NCBI RefSeq assembly: GCF_017874215.1
Contig: NZ_JAGGLB010000004.1
Coordinates: 62,001 to 126,000, forward strand
From: Paenibacillus eucommiae
GTDB taxonomy: Bacteria > Bacillota > Bacilli > Paenibacillales > NBRC-103111
Direction of reading: 5' to 3'
DNA: 64,000 nucleotides
Both the position numbers and the translations under genes were made by a program. The number at the start of each line of letters is the position of its first letter. Position 1 is the stretch's first letter. The notes beneath the pieces were generated by a model, which saw only the letters and a list, made by a program, of their open reading frames with translations, was not told the origin of the DNA and made no database searches. Positions 1-7,903 of the stretch are shown piece by piece.

Positions 1-126
1 CCTGCCATTTTCACAATATCGGGTGCGGGGCGCTGCCTTCCTCATCCATGCTTTTATTGTAATAACCAGGCGGGGGGCATGCCATGAACTGTTTTGTCAT
101 TTCTTGAACTGTCTTGTTATTTCCGA

Positions 127-1734
127 TTATTTATTCATAAAGCTCTTCGGGCTTTTGCCTGTTACTTCTTTGAAAGAGCGGCTAAAATGCTCTGTGCTTG
201 TGTACCCTACCTTCTCAGCTATCTCATAAATTTTCAAATGGGTTGTATCCAAATATTCCTTGGCTTTTTCAATGCGAACCTTCACCAAAAACCTCATAAA
301 CCTTTCACCTGTTTGCTCCGAGAATAAGCGGCTTAAATGACTTTCACTGACTTGCAGACTTTGAGCTACCTTCGATAAAGTAATCTGCTCCCCATAGTTC
401 CCATAAATATACTGCTTCGCCTGTTTGACCAGGTAACTCTCTCCGTTGTTCTCCTCACAAATCATCTGTAAAATCCGTCTTAACCACTCATTCAATTCGT
501 TCAATGTGCCGTAAGTTTGCAATCGTTTATAATACGCTTCGAACACTTCCATCATCTGCATAAGGATTTGCTTCTTCAAGCTATGGTCATAAAGAACGCT
601 GGCATATACGCCGTAAATCAGCTTAATTTGTTTGAAATCATTAGGATCAGACGTAGTGCTGGTAATTAAAAGTTGTTGAAGCATAGCCTCAAGCTGCTCT
701 TCAAGCGGGTTCTCCAGAAAACCCCTTAATATATGGCTTCCCTTCTCCACCTTATCGTCCAGACGATCCATCTGGTGGGTTACGACCTCGTCAAAGAAAG
801 TAATTGTACTCTTTCCCTTCACAAACTTATATTCCACCGCCTGGCTCGCTTGCTTGTACATATGAATCATATGACGGAATCCCCTCAAGGAAACGTCGCT
901 GATTCCACTTGAAACGGTGACATTCAAATATTGCACCAGCACATGATGGATACGCTTATGTAAATGCCACAGCGTTTCTTTGATTAACTTACTGCTTGGT
1001 ATCTCATTAAATGAAAAAATAATCACATACTCGCCAGGATGATTGGAGAAAACGTCGCCGATTCTATCTTCGTTCAAAATTTCCTCGATAATGTTCAGCA
1101 TGGAAAATAACAGCAGCTGTAAGCTATCATCGCCATATTTACGCTCCAGAATATCGAAATCCTCAATTTGAAGTATGCTCATATATAAATTTTTTGGCTT
1201 CAGCAGCAAGCCCAATTGGTCAATTTCAAAATCAAGCTTCTCATCATTCAGACTTCTCCCCCAAATTAATTCCTTGAAAAAAGCTGCCCGCAAGCTGGCT
1301 TTGTTTTGAGTGACCAGCTTTTGCAATTTTACATGCTGATTCGTTTTTATCCGATAGTCTGTAATATGCTCCTTTACCTTGGCAAACAGCTGCTTAAGCT
1401 GCTCGGGATTCATTTCTGTCTTCAGGATATAATCATAAATCCCATAGTTATAAGCCTCCTTGACCAAATGAAAATCATCATAGGAGCTCAGAACAACAAT
1501 CACGATATCGGACTGATCTGCTCTAACTTCTCTAATCAGCTGCAGTCCATCCATAACAGGCATTCGGATATCTGTCACAATAATGTCAGCCTCAAGGCTT
1601 TTGATTTGATCCCAGGCATCCTTCCCATTGCTAAACTCACCCACAAATCGAAATCCGTGTGCGTCCCAATCCAGAAACGATTTAAACGCAATCCGCACCA
1701 GCGGCTCATCATCTACAAGTATCACATTTAGCAC
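127..1734 (-). CDS. Response regulator, receiver domain plus AraC-type DNA-binding domain (YesN-like)
   Basis: Cytoplasmic transcription factor of a two-component system. Residues 1-120 form a receiver domain with the acidic pocket D8/D9 and the phosphoacceptor D55 in the motif VTDIRMP. The conserved lysine lies in YILKTEM, where the usual following proline is replaced by threonine. The last ~100 residues carry two AraC-type helix-turn-helix units (ITLSKVAQSLQVSESHLSRLF and IYEIAEKVGYTSTEHFSRSF). The long middle part is typical of the YesN type. The start is a GTG with GGAGGGG eight bases upstream; it lies 3 bases after the stop of the kinase gene, so the two are one operon. Its target is probably a sugar transport operon outside the window, since the next gene downstream is not visible. 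Confidence 0.9.
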   Translation of the reverse strand: MLNVILVDDEPLVRIAFKSFLDWDAHGFRFVGEFSNGKDAWDQIKSLEADIIVTDIRMPVMDGLQLIREVRADQSDIVIVVLSSYDDFHLVKEAYNYGIYDYILKTEMNPEQLKQLFAKVKEHITDYRIKTNQHVKLQKLVTQNKASLRAAFFKELIWGRSLNDEKLDFEIDQLGLLLKPKNLYMSILQIEDFDILERKYGDDSLQLLLFSMLNIIEEILNEDRIGDVFSNHPGEYVIIFSFNEIPSSKLIKETLWHLHKRIHHVLVQYLNVTVSSGISDVSLRGFRHMIHMYKQASQAVEYKFVKGKSTITFFDEVVTHQMDRLDDKVEKGSHILRGFLENPLEEQLEAMLQQLLITSTTSDPNDFKQIKLIYGVYASVLYDHSLKKQILMQMMEVFEAYYKRLQTYGTLNELNEWLRRILQMICEENNGESYLVKQAKQYIYGNYGEQITLSKVAQSLQVSESHLSRLFSEQTGERFMRFLVKVRIEKAKEYLDTTHLKIYEIAEKVGYTSTEHFSRSFKEVTGKSPKSFMNK

Positions 1735-1737
1735 CGG

Positions 1738-3513
1738 TTATTCCCCTCCCCGCTCTTCTTCACGAAACAAAGGCAGCCGCACTTTGACCTGCGTCCCCTC
1801 TCCCATCACACTCTGCACTTCTACTCCATAACCAGCGCCGTAGCTGATCCGGATCCGGTCATTGACGTTCTTAACCCCGATACTGACATACGAGTTTGTA
1901 TGCTCTTTTTTCGTAAATAGCTGCTGAATGTCCTCCTCAGACATGCCAACACCGTTGTCTTCCAGGCTGAACGTTATATGATCCGGCTCAAGGATGCCTC
2001 TAATGACCAGATGGCCTTTGCCGCTTTTGGGTTCAAGTCCATGAAAGATAGAGTTTTCAATTAATGGCTGCAGAATAAAGTTCGGCATCAGGCAATCCAT
2101 CATCCGCTCATCAACCAAATACTCCACTTCAATGCTATCGTTGTACCTGACCTGTTGAATATGTATATAGTCTTTAATATTTTCAAGCTCAACAGCTACA
2201 GCTACCCTATCTCCCTGTTTGCCGATCGTATTACGCAGCAATCTAATCAGTGCTTCAGTCATCATCGTTACATTATTGGCCTTGGAAAGCATCGCCATCA
2301 GCCTGATCGTATTTAATGTATTGTATAAAAAGTGCGGGTTAACCTGGTATTGCAATGCCCTCAATTCTTCCTTCTTCTTTTCCCGTTCCTGCTCGATCGT
2401 TCGTTCAAACAGTTCCTTGATCCGCTTCACCATTTTATTAAAATGATTTTTTATCTGACTGATTTCATCCTGCGTAGTTACCTGCAAGGCCGTTTCAAAG
2501 TTTCCATTCTCTACTTCCTTCATCGCCTTGTTCAACTGCAGCAGCGGCTTCACGAATCTCTTCGAAAGAAACAGGGAAACCGTACAGATGCCAATTAAAC
2601 AAGCCAGACATACTATGGCGGTCAAAAAAACAATATATTTAATCTGCCCGGTAACATAAGTGTAGGGAACTGATTCTATGACCCACCAGTTTTTATTTTT
2701 AATATGATAATAAGAAATCAGCGATTTCTGGTTGTTATAATCTTGTTCCAGGACGCCTTCATCATTTTTCAGCGCTTGCCCGATATAGCTCTCGCCGCTT
2801 AAATCCTTGTCTATTAGCGACTTGTCTGTGTGTGAGACAATCCTTCCGTTATCGTCAACAATAAAAATCTCACTGCTTTTATCCGTATGAAAATTGGCGT
2901 AGCTATCGGAAAAGATTTCTTCCGAAAAAGTAACGTACAGCTTGCCTATAGAAAGCAACGGCTTCTTATTCCTCAAATCCTTAAGCACCCGGGAAACTGC
3001 GAACAAAGACAAATCGCGTCCATTACTATCGCTGATTCTCTTGCTTCCCTCCCACTGCACGGAGCCGTCCATGATCATTGCATTTTCCAGTCCATTTGTT
3101 TTTTTGTACAGATCGACATTGTTGGAAGCTTCATTCCGATAAACGTATTCCCCTCCATTCATGGAAAATATGTTGGCAGAAACAAAGTAGCGCTCGCCAT
3201 AAAAATAATAGGAAAAGATACTGTTCAATTCCTTGTATACCGCATAGAGCTCTGTGCTATCATCCAGCTTCTTCTCTGCCAGCAACTTCTGGATCCTTTC
3301 ATTGGTGAATATAAGATACGTATATTTATCCAGCTTTTCAATCCTGTTCTCCACGTTATTGCCAATTTGCTTCACGGTGTTGGACATGACGTTGTTGGTG
3401 TTTTTTTTAAGCGTTTTCACAGAAAGCATGTAGGAAAACAAACCAAGCACAAGCAAGGAAATGACACTAATCAATAACAAATACATCAGCAATCGAAACC
3501 GAATGCTCTTCAT
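1738..3513 (-). CDS. Sensor histidine kinase of the YesM/LytS type
   Basis: Membrane sensor kinase partner of the response regulator that follows. From the chosen ATG (MKSIRF) there is one membrane segment at about residues 7-29, an extracellular sensing region of ~260 residues, a second membrane segment at about 291-315, a HAMP linker, and a His_kinase domain with the phosphoacceptor H394 in the motif QVNPHFLYNT. An HATPase domain follows (LIENSIFHG, DNGVGM). An in-frame ATG at 3537 exists, but the strong AAGGAGG sits 24 bases from it and 7 bases from a different short reading frame. The start at 3513 overlaps that short frame's stop (ATGA), which suggests coupled translation. Kinases of this family usually sense extracellular sugars or cell-wall state. 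Confidence 0.9.
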   Translation of the reverse strand: MKSIRFRLLMYLLLISVISLLVLGLFSYMLSVKTLKKNTNNVMSNTVKQIGNNVENRIEKLDKYTYLIFTNERIQKLLAEKKLDDSTELYAVYKELNSIFSYYFYGERYFVSANIFSMNGGEYVYRNEASNNVDLYKKTNGLENAMIMDGSVQWEGSKRISDSNGRDLSLFAVSRVLKDLRNKKPLLSIGKLYVTFSEEIFSDSYANFHTDKSSEIFIVDDNGRIVSHTDKSLIDKDLSGESYIGQALKNDEGVLEQDYNNQKSLISYYHIKNKNWWVIESVPYTYVTGQIKYIVFLTAIVCLACLIGICTVSLFLSKRFVKPLLQLNKAMKEVENGNFETALQVTTQDEISQIKNHFNKMVKRIKELFERTIEQEREKKKEELRALQYQVNPHFLYNTLNTIRLMAMLSKANNVTMMTEALIRLLRNTIGKQGDRVAVAVELENIKDYIHIQQVRYNDSIEVEYLVDERMMDCLMPNFILQPLIENSIFHGLEPKSGKGHLVIRGILEPDHITFSLEDNGVGMSEEDIQQLFTKKEHTNSYVSIGVKNVNDRIRISYGAGYGVEVQSVMGEGTQVKVRLPLFREEERGGE

Positions 3514-3554
3514 ATCATTTCCATAACGGCAGTACATTTCCGGCCTGTCCGCAT
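3510..3554 (-). CDS. Possible 14-codon leader peptide coupled to the kinase gene
   Basis: A short reading frame (MRTGRKCTAVMEMI) begins at an ATG 7 bases after a perfect AAGGAGG. Its TGA stop overlaps the ATG of the sensor kinase as ATGA. The kinase start itself has no good ribosome site of its own, so ribosomes ending this frame could restart there. No conservation data are available; the frame could also be an accident of the strong ribosome site. Confidence 0.4.
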   Translation of the reverse strand: MRTGRKCTAVMEMI

Positions 3555-3623
3555 CCCGTTTCCTCCTTAATCGTTCTTCTATATTACCTGTATCATGTCT
3601 ATAAACGATTGTCCAGCATTTTC

Positions 3624-4502
3624 CTATTTGGGGTCTATGGATGAGCTGCCCTGCTGTCTGAATTCGCTTGGCGTGAGACCTGTTTCATTTTTGAAATTGT
3701 AACTGAAATAATGAATGCTTGTATAACCCAGCCGCTCCGCGATAGCCTCGATCTTGTCTCCCTTCAGAAGCGCCTGCTTGGCCTGCGAAATTCTCTCCAT
3801 CATCATATACTGTTTGGGCGATCTGCCGATCTCCTCCTTGAAAATTTTACTGAAATGAATAGGATGATAGCCGCATAGCTCTGCAAGCTCAGCTACAGCC
3901 CAATTTCTTTCCGGCTGACTGCGCATGGCTTGCAGGGCAGGACCGATTTTATGGACAGATAGGGGCTGCACTTTCCTTAACATACTTCTTACTATGCAGG
4001 TAATAATCTCCATTTGTAAGGCTCTCAGCATGACGGTATACCCGGGCTGCTCCATCCTGTATTCTCTAACCAGCTGCATCAGAACAGGCTCCAGTCCCGC
4101 TGCTGTGAAATGATGAGGAATACAGACTTCACCATGTCCAGGAATGTCCAGCGAATAAGAGTCTGCCTGCTTAAGCATATCGTCCAGCCCTCCGTACCTA
4201 ATTCGGTAAGCCGGATGGACCGGTTCCTCTGCTGCTGCATGCCAGTCAAAGTGCACACTGAAATAGTCAGTCTCGTTAATCGTCCGAAGCTGATGAGCAC
4301 TTTCCGGTCCATATAAAACACATTCCCCAGGCCGGATGCTGTAACTGTCAGGACCAAGCTGCAGGGCTGCCTCACCCGAAACTACATAGAAGAACTGCCA
4401 ATCCGGGATTAGCCGGATCCCCCAGTCCGTATCCGCCGCGACCGTTGTCCGGCTGGCAAAGTTGATCATCGGGGTTAAACCCGATAGAAGCCCTATTTTC
4501 AT
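3624..4502 (-). CDS. AraC family transcriptional regulator with cupin sensing domain
   Basis: One-component regulator of 292 residues. The first ~150 residues form a cupin-like arm (WQFFYVVSGEAALQLG, IRPGECVLYGP) that usually binds a sugar. The last ~100 residues hold two helix-turn-helix units (WAVAELAELCGYHPIHFSKIF and IEAIAERLGYTSIHYFSYNF). The ATG has AGGGGG seven bases upstream. It is divergent from the phytanoyl-CoA-dioxygenase-like gene at 4724, so it most likely controls that gene. A short tandem repeat occupies its leader region. Confidence 0.9.
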   Translation of the reverse strand: MKIGLLSGLTPMINFASRTTVAADTDWGIRLIPDWQFFYVVSGEAALQLGPDSYSIRPGECVLYGPESAHQLRTINETDYFSVHFDWHAAAEEPVHPAYRIRYGGLDDMLKQADSYSLDIPGHGEVCIPHHFTAAGLEPVLMQLVREYRMEQPGYTVMLRALQMEIITCIVRSMLRKVQPLSVHKIGPALQAMRSQPERNWAVAELAELCGYHPIHFSKIFKEEIGRSPKQYMMMERISQAKQALLKGDKIEAIAERLGYTSIHYFSYNFKNETGLTPSEFRQQGSSSIDPK

Positions 4503-4524
4503 CTTCGTGCCCCCTATTTAGCTG

Positions 4525-4560
4525 CTCAAGCTTTTCAAGCTTTTCAAGCTTCTTAAGCTT
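4525..4560. repeat. 9-bp tandem repeat in the AraC gene leader
   Basis: Four near-identical copies of the unit TTCAAGCTT follow head to tail, with small changes in the first and last copy. They lie 22-58 bases upstream of the AraC start codon, in its probable untranslated leader. Such arrays can change copy number by slippage; an effect on expression is only a possibility. Confidence 0.8.
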
Positions 4561-4723
4561 TCCTTTCTTATCAAGCTTCCGAAGCGTATGGATCTTCTGA
4601 ATCCTCTGATTCTTGGAAAAGTGCAACCTGTTGTTTGTTTTCTACACATACATAAGTTCAATCCTTGGCTATGATGAGAGTAATTCATTTAATCATAACA
4701 TTTGAAATGAGAGGTGCAACAAT

Positions 4724-5539
4724 ATGTTGAATGCTTCACAGTTAGCGGAGTTTGAGCTGAATGGATTTTTGAAGGGAGACGTAGTGCTTGGGGACGATGA
4801 AGTTGCCAGGCTGCAAGAGGAGCTTGAGCTGGTCATGACAGGAAATTCTGTCAAAAAACCTGTGCTCAATCATAATATGGCGGAAGGCAAGCTCTATGAT
4901 GACATGAAAATGACAGTTAACGAAAAAGTCGTGCAAATCGTCAACATATGGATGGCTAGCGACGTCTATTTCCAGCATGCTTCTCATCCGGTTATTTGTG
5001 AAGAAATTGCCCAGCTGTGCAAAACCGATACGGTCCGCATCTGGCATGACCAAATCCAATATAAGCCACCTCTTTCCGGCGGGCCCACGGGCTGGCATCA
5101 GGATCATCCGCTCTGGCCGATCATTCAGCCTGCGGACTTGGTCAGTGCATGGGTCGCACTGGATGATGCTGTCATCGAGAATGGATGCATGTGGATGGTG
5201 CCCGGCAGCCATAAATGGGGCAATCACCAGAAGTATTTAGGCCAGACCGCAGATTTCAAGCCAGTGCACAAAGATCCTTCCTTATTGCCTGAAGGTGCTG
5301 TGGTTGAAGCGATCCCCTTTGAAATCAAAAAAGGCCAGGTCGGTTATCATCACAGTCTGACCTGGCACGGCAGTCCTCATAACCGCTCCGACATGAAGCG
5401 GCGGGCGATAGCTGTTCATTATATGCCGGGGCATACGCGTTACGAGCCAGCCGCTGGCCACGCGATGCTCTCCTATGTAGATGTAAATCCGGGAGATATT
5501 CTGAGCGGAGTTCATTTCCCTGTTGTTTATTCCAAATAA
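4724..5539 (+). CDS. Phytanoyl-CoA dioxygenase (PhyH) family protein
   Basis: Predicted cytoplasmic non-haem iron, 2-oxoglutarate-dependent oxygenase of 271 residues, the usual size for the family. The iron-binding facial triad is visible: H125 and D127 in GWHQDHPLW and the distal H215 in LTWHGSPHNRS, with R221 as the probable 2-oxoglutarate contact. The middle part (VSAWVALDDAVIENGCMWMVPGSH) is the typical PhyH core. The ATG has AGAGGTG 8 bases upstream. It is monocistronic, followed by a hairpin, and divergent from an AraC regulator. The substrate cannot be told; bacterial members hydroxylate many small molecules. Confidence 0.87.
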   Translation: MLNASQLAEFELNGFLKGDVVLGDDEVARLQEELELVMTGNSVKKPVLNHNMAEGKLYDDMKMTVNEKVVQIVNIWMASDVYFQHASHPVICEEIAQLCKTDTVRIWHDQIQYKPPLSGGPTGWHQDHPLWPIIQPADLVSAWVALDDAVIENGCMWMVPGSHKWGNHQKYLGQTADFKPVHKDPSLLPEGAVVEAIPFEIKKGQVGYHHSLTWHGSPHNRSDMKRRAIAVHYMPGHTRYEPAAGHAMLSYVDVNPGDILSGVHFPVVYSK

Positions 5540-5648
5540 GCGTGTCGTGAGTAAGTGACCGATCTATCTGTTCGGCAAGTATTTCCTGGGTATAACGCCG
5601 AGTTCGCCCGAATACGTTACTCGATTGCTTATCGAAACTGACCGAATA

Positions 5649-5685
5649 CGCAGCCTCCCGGAATTCCTCATTCCGGAAGGCTGCG
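5649..5685. terminator. Hairpin between convergent genes
   Basis: CGCAGCCT-CCGGAAT type arms of about 16 bases pair with one C-A mismatch around a five-base loop. It lies between the PhyH-like gene and the convergent beta-helix gene. There is no clear T run on either side, so it may be a weak bidirectional terminator or an mRNA-end stabiliser. Confidence 0.6.
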
Positions 5686-5696
5686 GCCTGACGGCC

Positions 5697-7748
5697 TTAT
5701 GCCATCAATCCTGCATTTCTTAGTTTTGACAGAAGAGCATTGAAGTCATTTTTTAAGGTATCAACATCTGCTGCCGTACTGTCGTTTTGCGCGGCGGCTT
5801 TTTGCGAAAGCAGACTAACCATGATATTTTTCGCCGCTATTTCCCAATAGCATAAAAACACTGCCGGTCCGCCAAAACCGCTGAACGATGCGCTGGATGC
5901 CCCATTTACTTTCCAGCCAGAAGGCGGGTTAAACGTAAACGCCCCGGTCGGCGCGCCATTCGTGCCGGTTCCTATGAAACCGATCATGGCATCGTCAACA
6001 CCCTTGTATTTATTTGCAGTTTCTGCATTCAGCAAGTTGATCGTCCAGGCATTTTTCTTATATAACCGGGGCACGACGCTTGTTGGTGAAATCGTTATCG
6101 AGGCGCCTCCCAAATCCTGGTTTCTGCTTCTTCCCTTATAGTACGCGCCATCCAGCATATTATCGATAGAGTTTGGCATGTAAAAGCGCTTCCAACCGAG
6201 TGTATCCGCAAACGCGCCATAATCGCCGGTTCGATTGTTTGGCGCTATTCGCTCGCAATTGATGAACGGCTCCCCGTTCAACGAACCGTACCGGTTCAAA
6301 ATCTGGCACGAACCCGACCCTATAAATACGATGTTTCGATAAACCGCTTCTGTGTAAAATCCGATGTAGGCGCTCGTTTGCGGGGACACGGATGAACCCG
6401 AATACCCGACAACAGAACCAATACCGCAAAATTGCGTCGTGATGGAAGTCGCATTTATCCCGTATAAAGCGGCATCAAGCACACCCGTACCGCATCGAAT
6501 GGCGTCAATCAAACCGATTTTGGTCGGTCCGGCATTTGGTCCTACACTGAACAAAGCGCCGCCGAAAATAAATTTAACGGCTCCGCTTGTCGGTTCTGCG
6601 GTTTCCATCCACGGGAATAGCGCAACCGTTTTGTTTGTAAAATCAGTTGCTTCGACTTTGTAGGTGATCCCATTAATAACAGCAAAAACAGGATTTGTTA
6701 TGAGGTTACTATCATACGGAAGCCCGGAAACCGTGATGGTTGTTCGTTGGTTGGCCGTTCCGGACGTACCGGTATGAACAGGATTGGAGTACGTATAGGA
6801 CGTATTGTTATTCGACCACGGCGCGATTTGACTGCAACCGCAATCCCTCGCCAAAATACTGTCAATCTCGGCGCAAGTGTTGTTGTGATAGGCGGGCGAT
6901 TGAACCGGAATGCCGATTAAGCCGTTTTCATCCGTTACAATGCCGAAATACTTCATTAGACTTGTTTTTATTTTCGGCAGCTTTGAGCTTTGCACCCCGT
7001 TTAGTACAACGCCATACTCAACCGTCATCGTGCTAAACGTACTACTCGTACCCGTCCCGACAACTTCAATCGCTCCCGAGCTGACAACCTTTGAACCTCG
7101 CAAAGCGAGCATGTAACGCATAGCATTCAAGGCTTTTAATTTCAGATCCCAATAAATAGACGCTTGTCCGGTACAGTCAAAATCCAGCGGTCTGCTAATC
7201 GTAAAGTTGCCGACAACCCGGATTTGCGTCTTGCCATTATCCGTCTTCACAAAATCCGCGAAGCGGTCAAGCGCATCGCTTGCATCCGTGTTATCTACCG
7301 CTCCCGCGTGATAAGGAGTAATGACTTCATCAGCCGCCCGCAGCCATCTTCCTGTAATTGCACCCGATGGCGCGAAAACGGTAACACCATTATCTGTCAC
7401 AGTGCTGGCCGCGTCCCACGCAAACATACCGCCGCCTGCATGATTTCCAGCGTAATAAGACTTTACATAGATACAATCACAATCCTCCGGACTCGCGATC
7501 GCTACCATATCCGCGATGCTTTCCAGGCAAGCGGGCTCCCAGCCCGGCTCCCCATAAACCGCTTCCGTAACCGATGGGTGGGAAGACGCTCTTCCCCAAG
7601 CGGCAGACCCGGAAAACGCGATTGCGGCGCCCGCTATGCCTAAGGAGGCTAGCAGTTTCCGGCGCGTCATCTTGCCGTTCATTTCCATTGCATCTTCAGA
7701 AGAGTGTTCTTGCCCGTTCGCATAGTCTGGTATCCGATTATCCGTCAT
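5697..7748 (-). CDS. Tat-exported right-handed beta-helix protein, pectate-lyase/tailspike-like
   Basis: 683 residues. A twin-arginine signal (MTRRKLLASLG followed by a hydrophobic stretch) lies at residues 27-50, behind a 26-residue hydrophilic extension, so the protein is probably exported folded. The part after the signal (GNHAGGGMFAWDAAS, GRWLRA) resembles the start of tailspike and Pectate_lyase_3 beta-helices. The long Gly/Ser/Thr/Asn-rich middle (VVGNFTISRPLDFDCTGQ onward) fits a parallel beta-helix, and the last ~40 residues are helical. Catalytic residues cannot be named. The ATG has GGGAGG seven bases upstream. It is last in the cluster with two DUF4838 genes, separated by a hairpin, so a role in degrading the same polysaccharide is inferred. 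Confidence 0.75.
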   Translation of the reverse strand: MTDNRIPDYANGQEHSSEDAMEMNGKMTRRKLLASLGIAGAAIAFSGSAAWGRASSHPSVTEAVYGEPGWEPACLESIADMVAIASPEDCDCIYVKSYYAGNHAGGGMFAWDAASTVTDNGVTVFAPSGAITGRWLRAADEVITPYHAGAVDNTDASDALDRFADFVKTDNGKTQIRVVGNFTISRPLDFDCTGQASIYWDLKLKALNAMRYMLALRGSKVVSSGAIEVVGTGTSSTFSTMTVEYGVVLNGVQSSKLPKIKTSLMKYFGIVTDENGLIGIPVQSPAYHNNTCAEIDSILARDCGCSQIAPWSNNNTSYTYSNPVHTGTSGTANQRTTITVSGLPYDSNLITNPVFAVINGITYKVEATDFTNKTVALFPWMETAEPTSGAVKFIFGGALFSVGPNAGPTKIGLIDAIRCGTGVLDAALYGINATSITTQFCGIGSVVGYSGSSVSPQTSAYIGFYTEAVYRNIVFIGSGSCQILNRYGSLNGEPFINCERIAPNNRTGDYGAFADTLGWKRFYMPNSIDNMLDGAYYKGRSRNQDLGGASITISPTSVVPRLYKKNAWTINLLNAETANKYKGVDDAMIGFIGTGTNGAPTGAFTFNPPSGWKVNGASSASFSGFGGPAVFLCYWEIAAKNIMVSLLSQKAAAQNDSTAADVDTLKNDFNALLSKLRNAGLMA

Positions 7749-7851
7749 ATCGAAGCCTCCCTAAAAATCCTATAATTTTTCGCCAACCGAAATCGCTTAA
7801 AACAGGTCTAACGAGGATAACAACTTTCTTCATAGAAGACCTTCTATATTA

Positions 7852-7890
7852 CAACGGGGCAATAGTCACATGCTTACAAGTGCCCCGTTG
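7852..7890 (-). terminator. Terminator-like hairpin after the SLH/DUF4838 gene
   Basis: Perfect ten-base arms CAACGGGGCA and TGCCCCGTTG enclose a 19-base loop, 14 bases beyond the stop of the gene ending at 7904. The T run after it is weak (TGTAAT). A second small inverted repeat, ATAGAAG-AC-CTTCTAT, lies at about 7832-7848. Confidence 0.6.
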
Positions 7891-7903
7891 TACCTGCTTA
7901 TTA

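Noticed and set aside
1..126. A gene at the left edge
   Set aside because: Short frames only; no ribosome site followed by a recognisable protein start.
4372..4626. 84-codon minus-strand frame with a Lys-Leu-Glu repeat
   Set aside because: Produced by the 9-bp tandem repeat in the AraC leader and overlapping the AraC gene in another frame.
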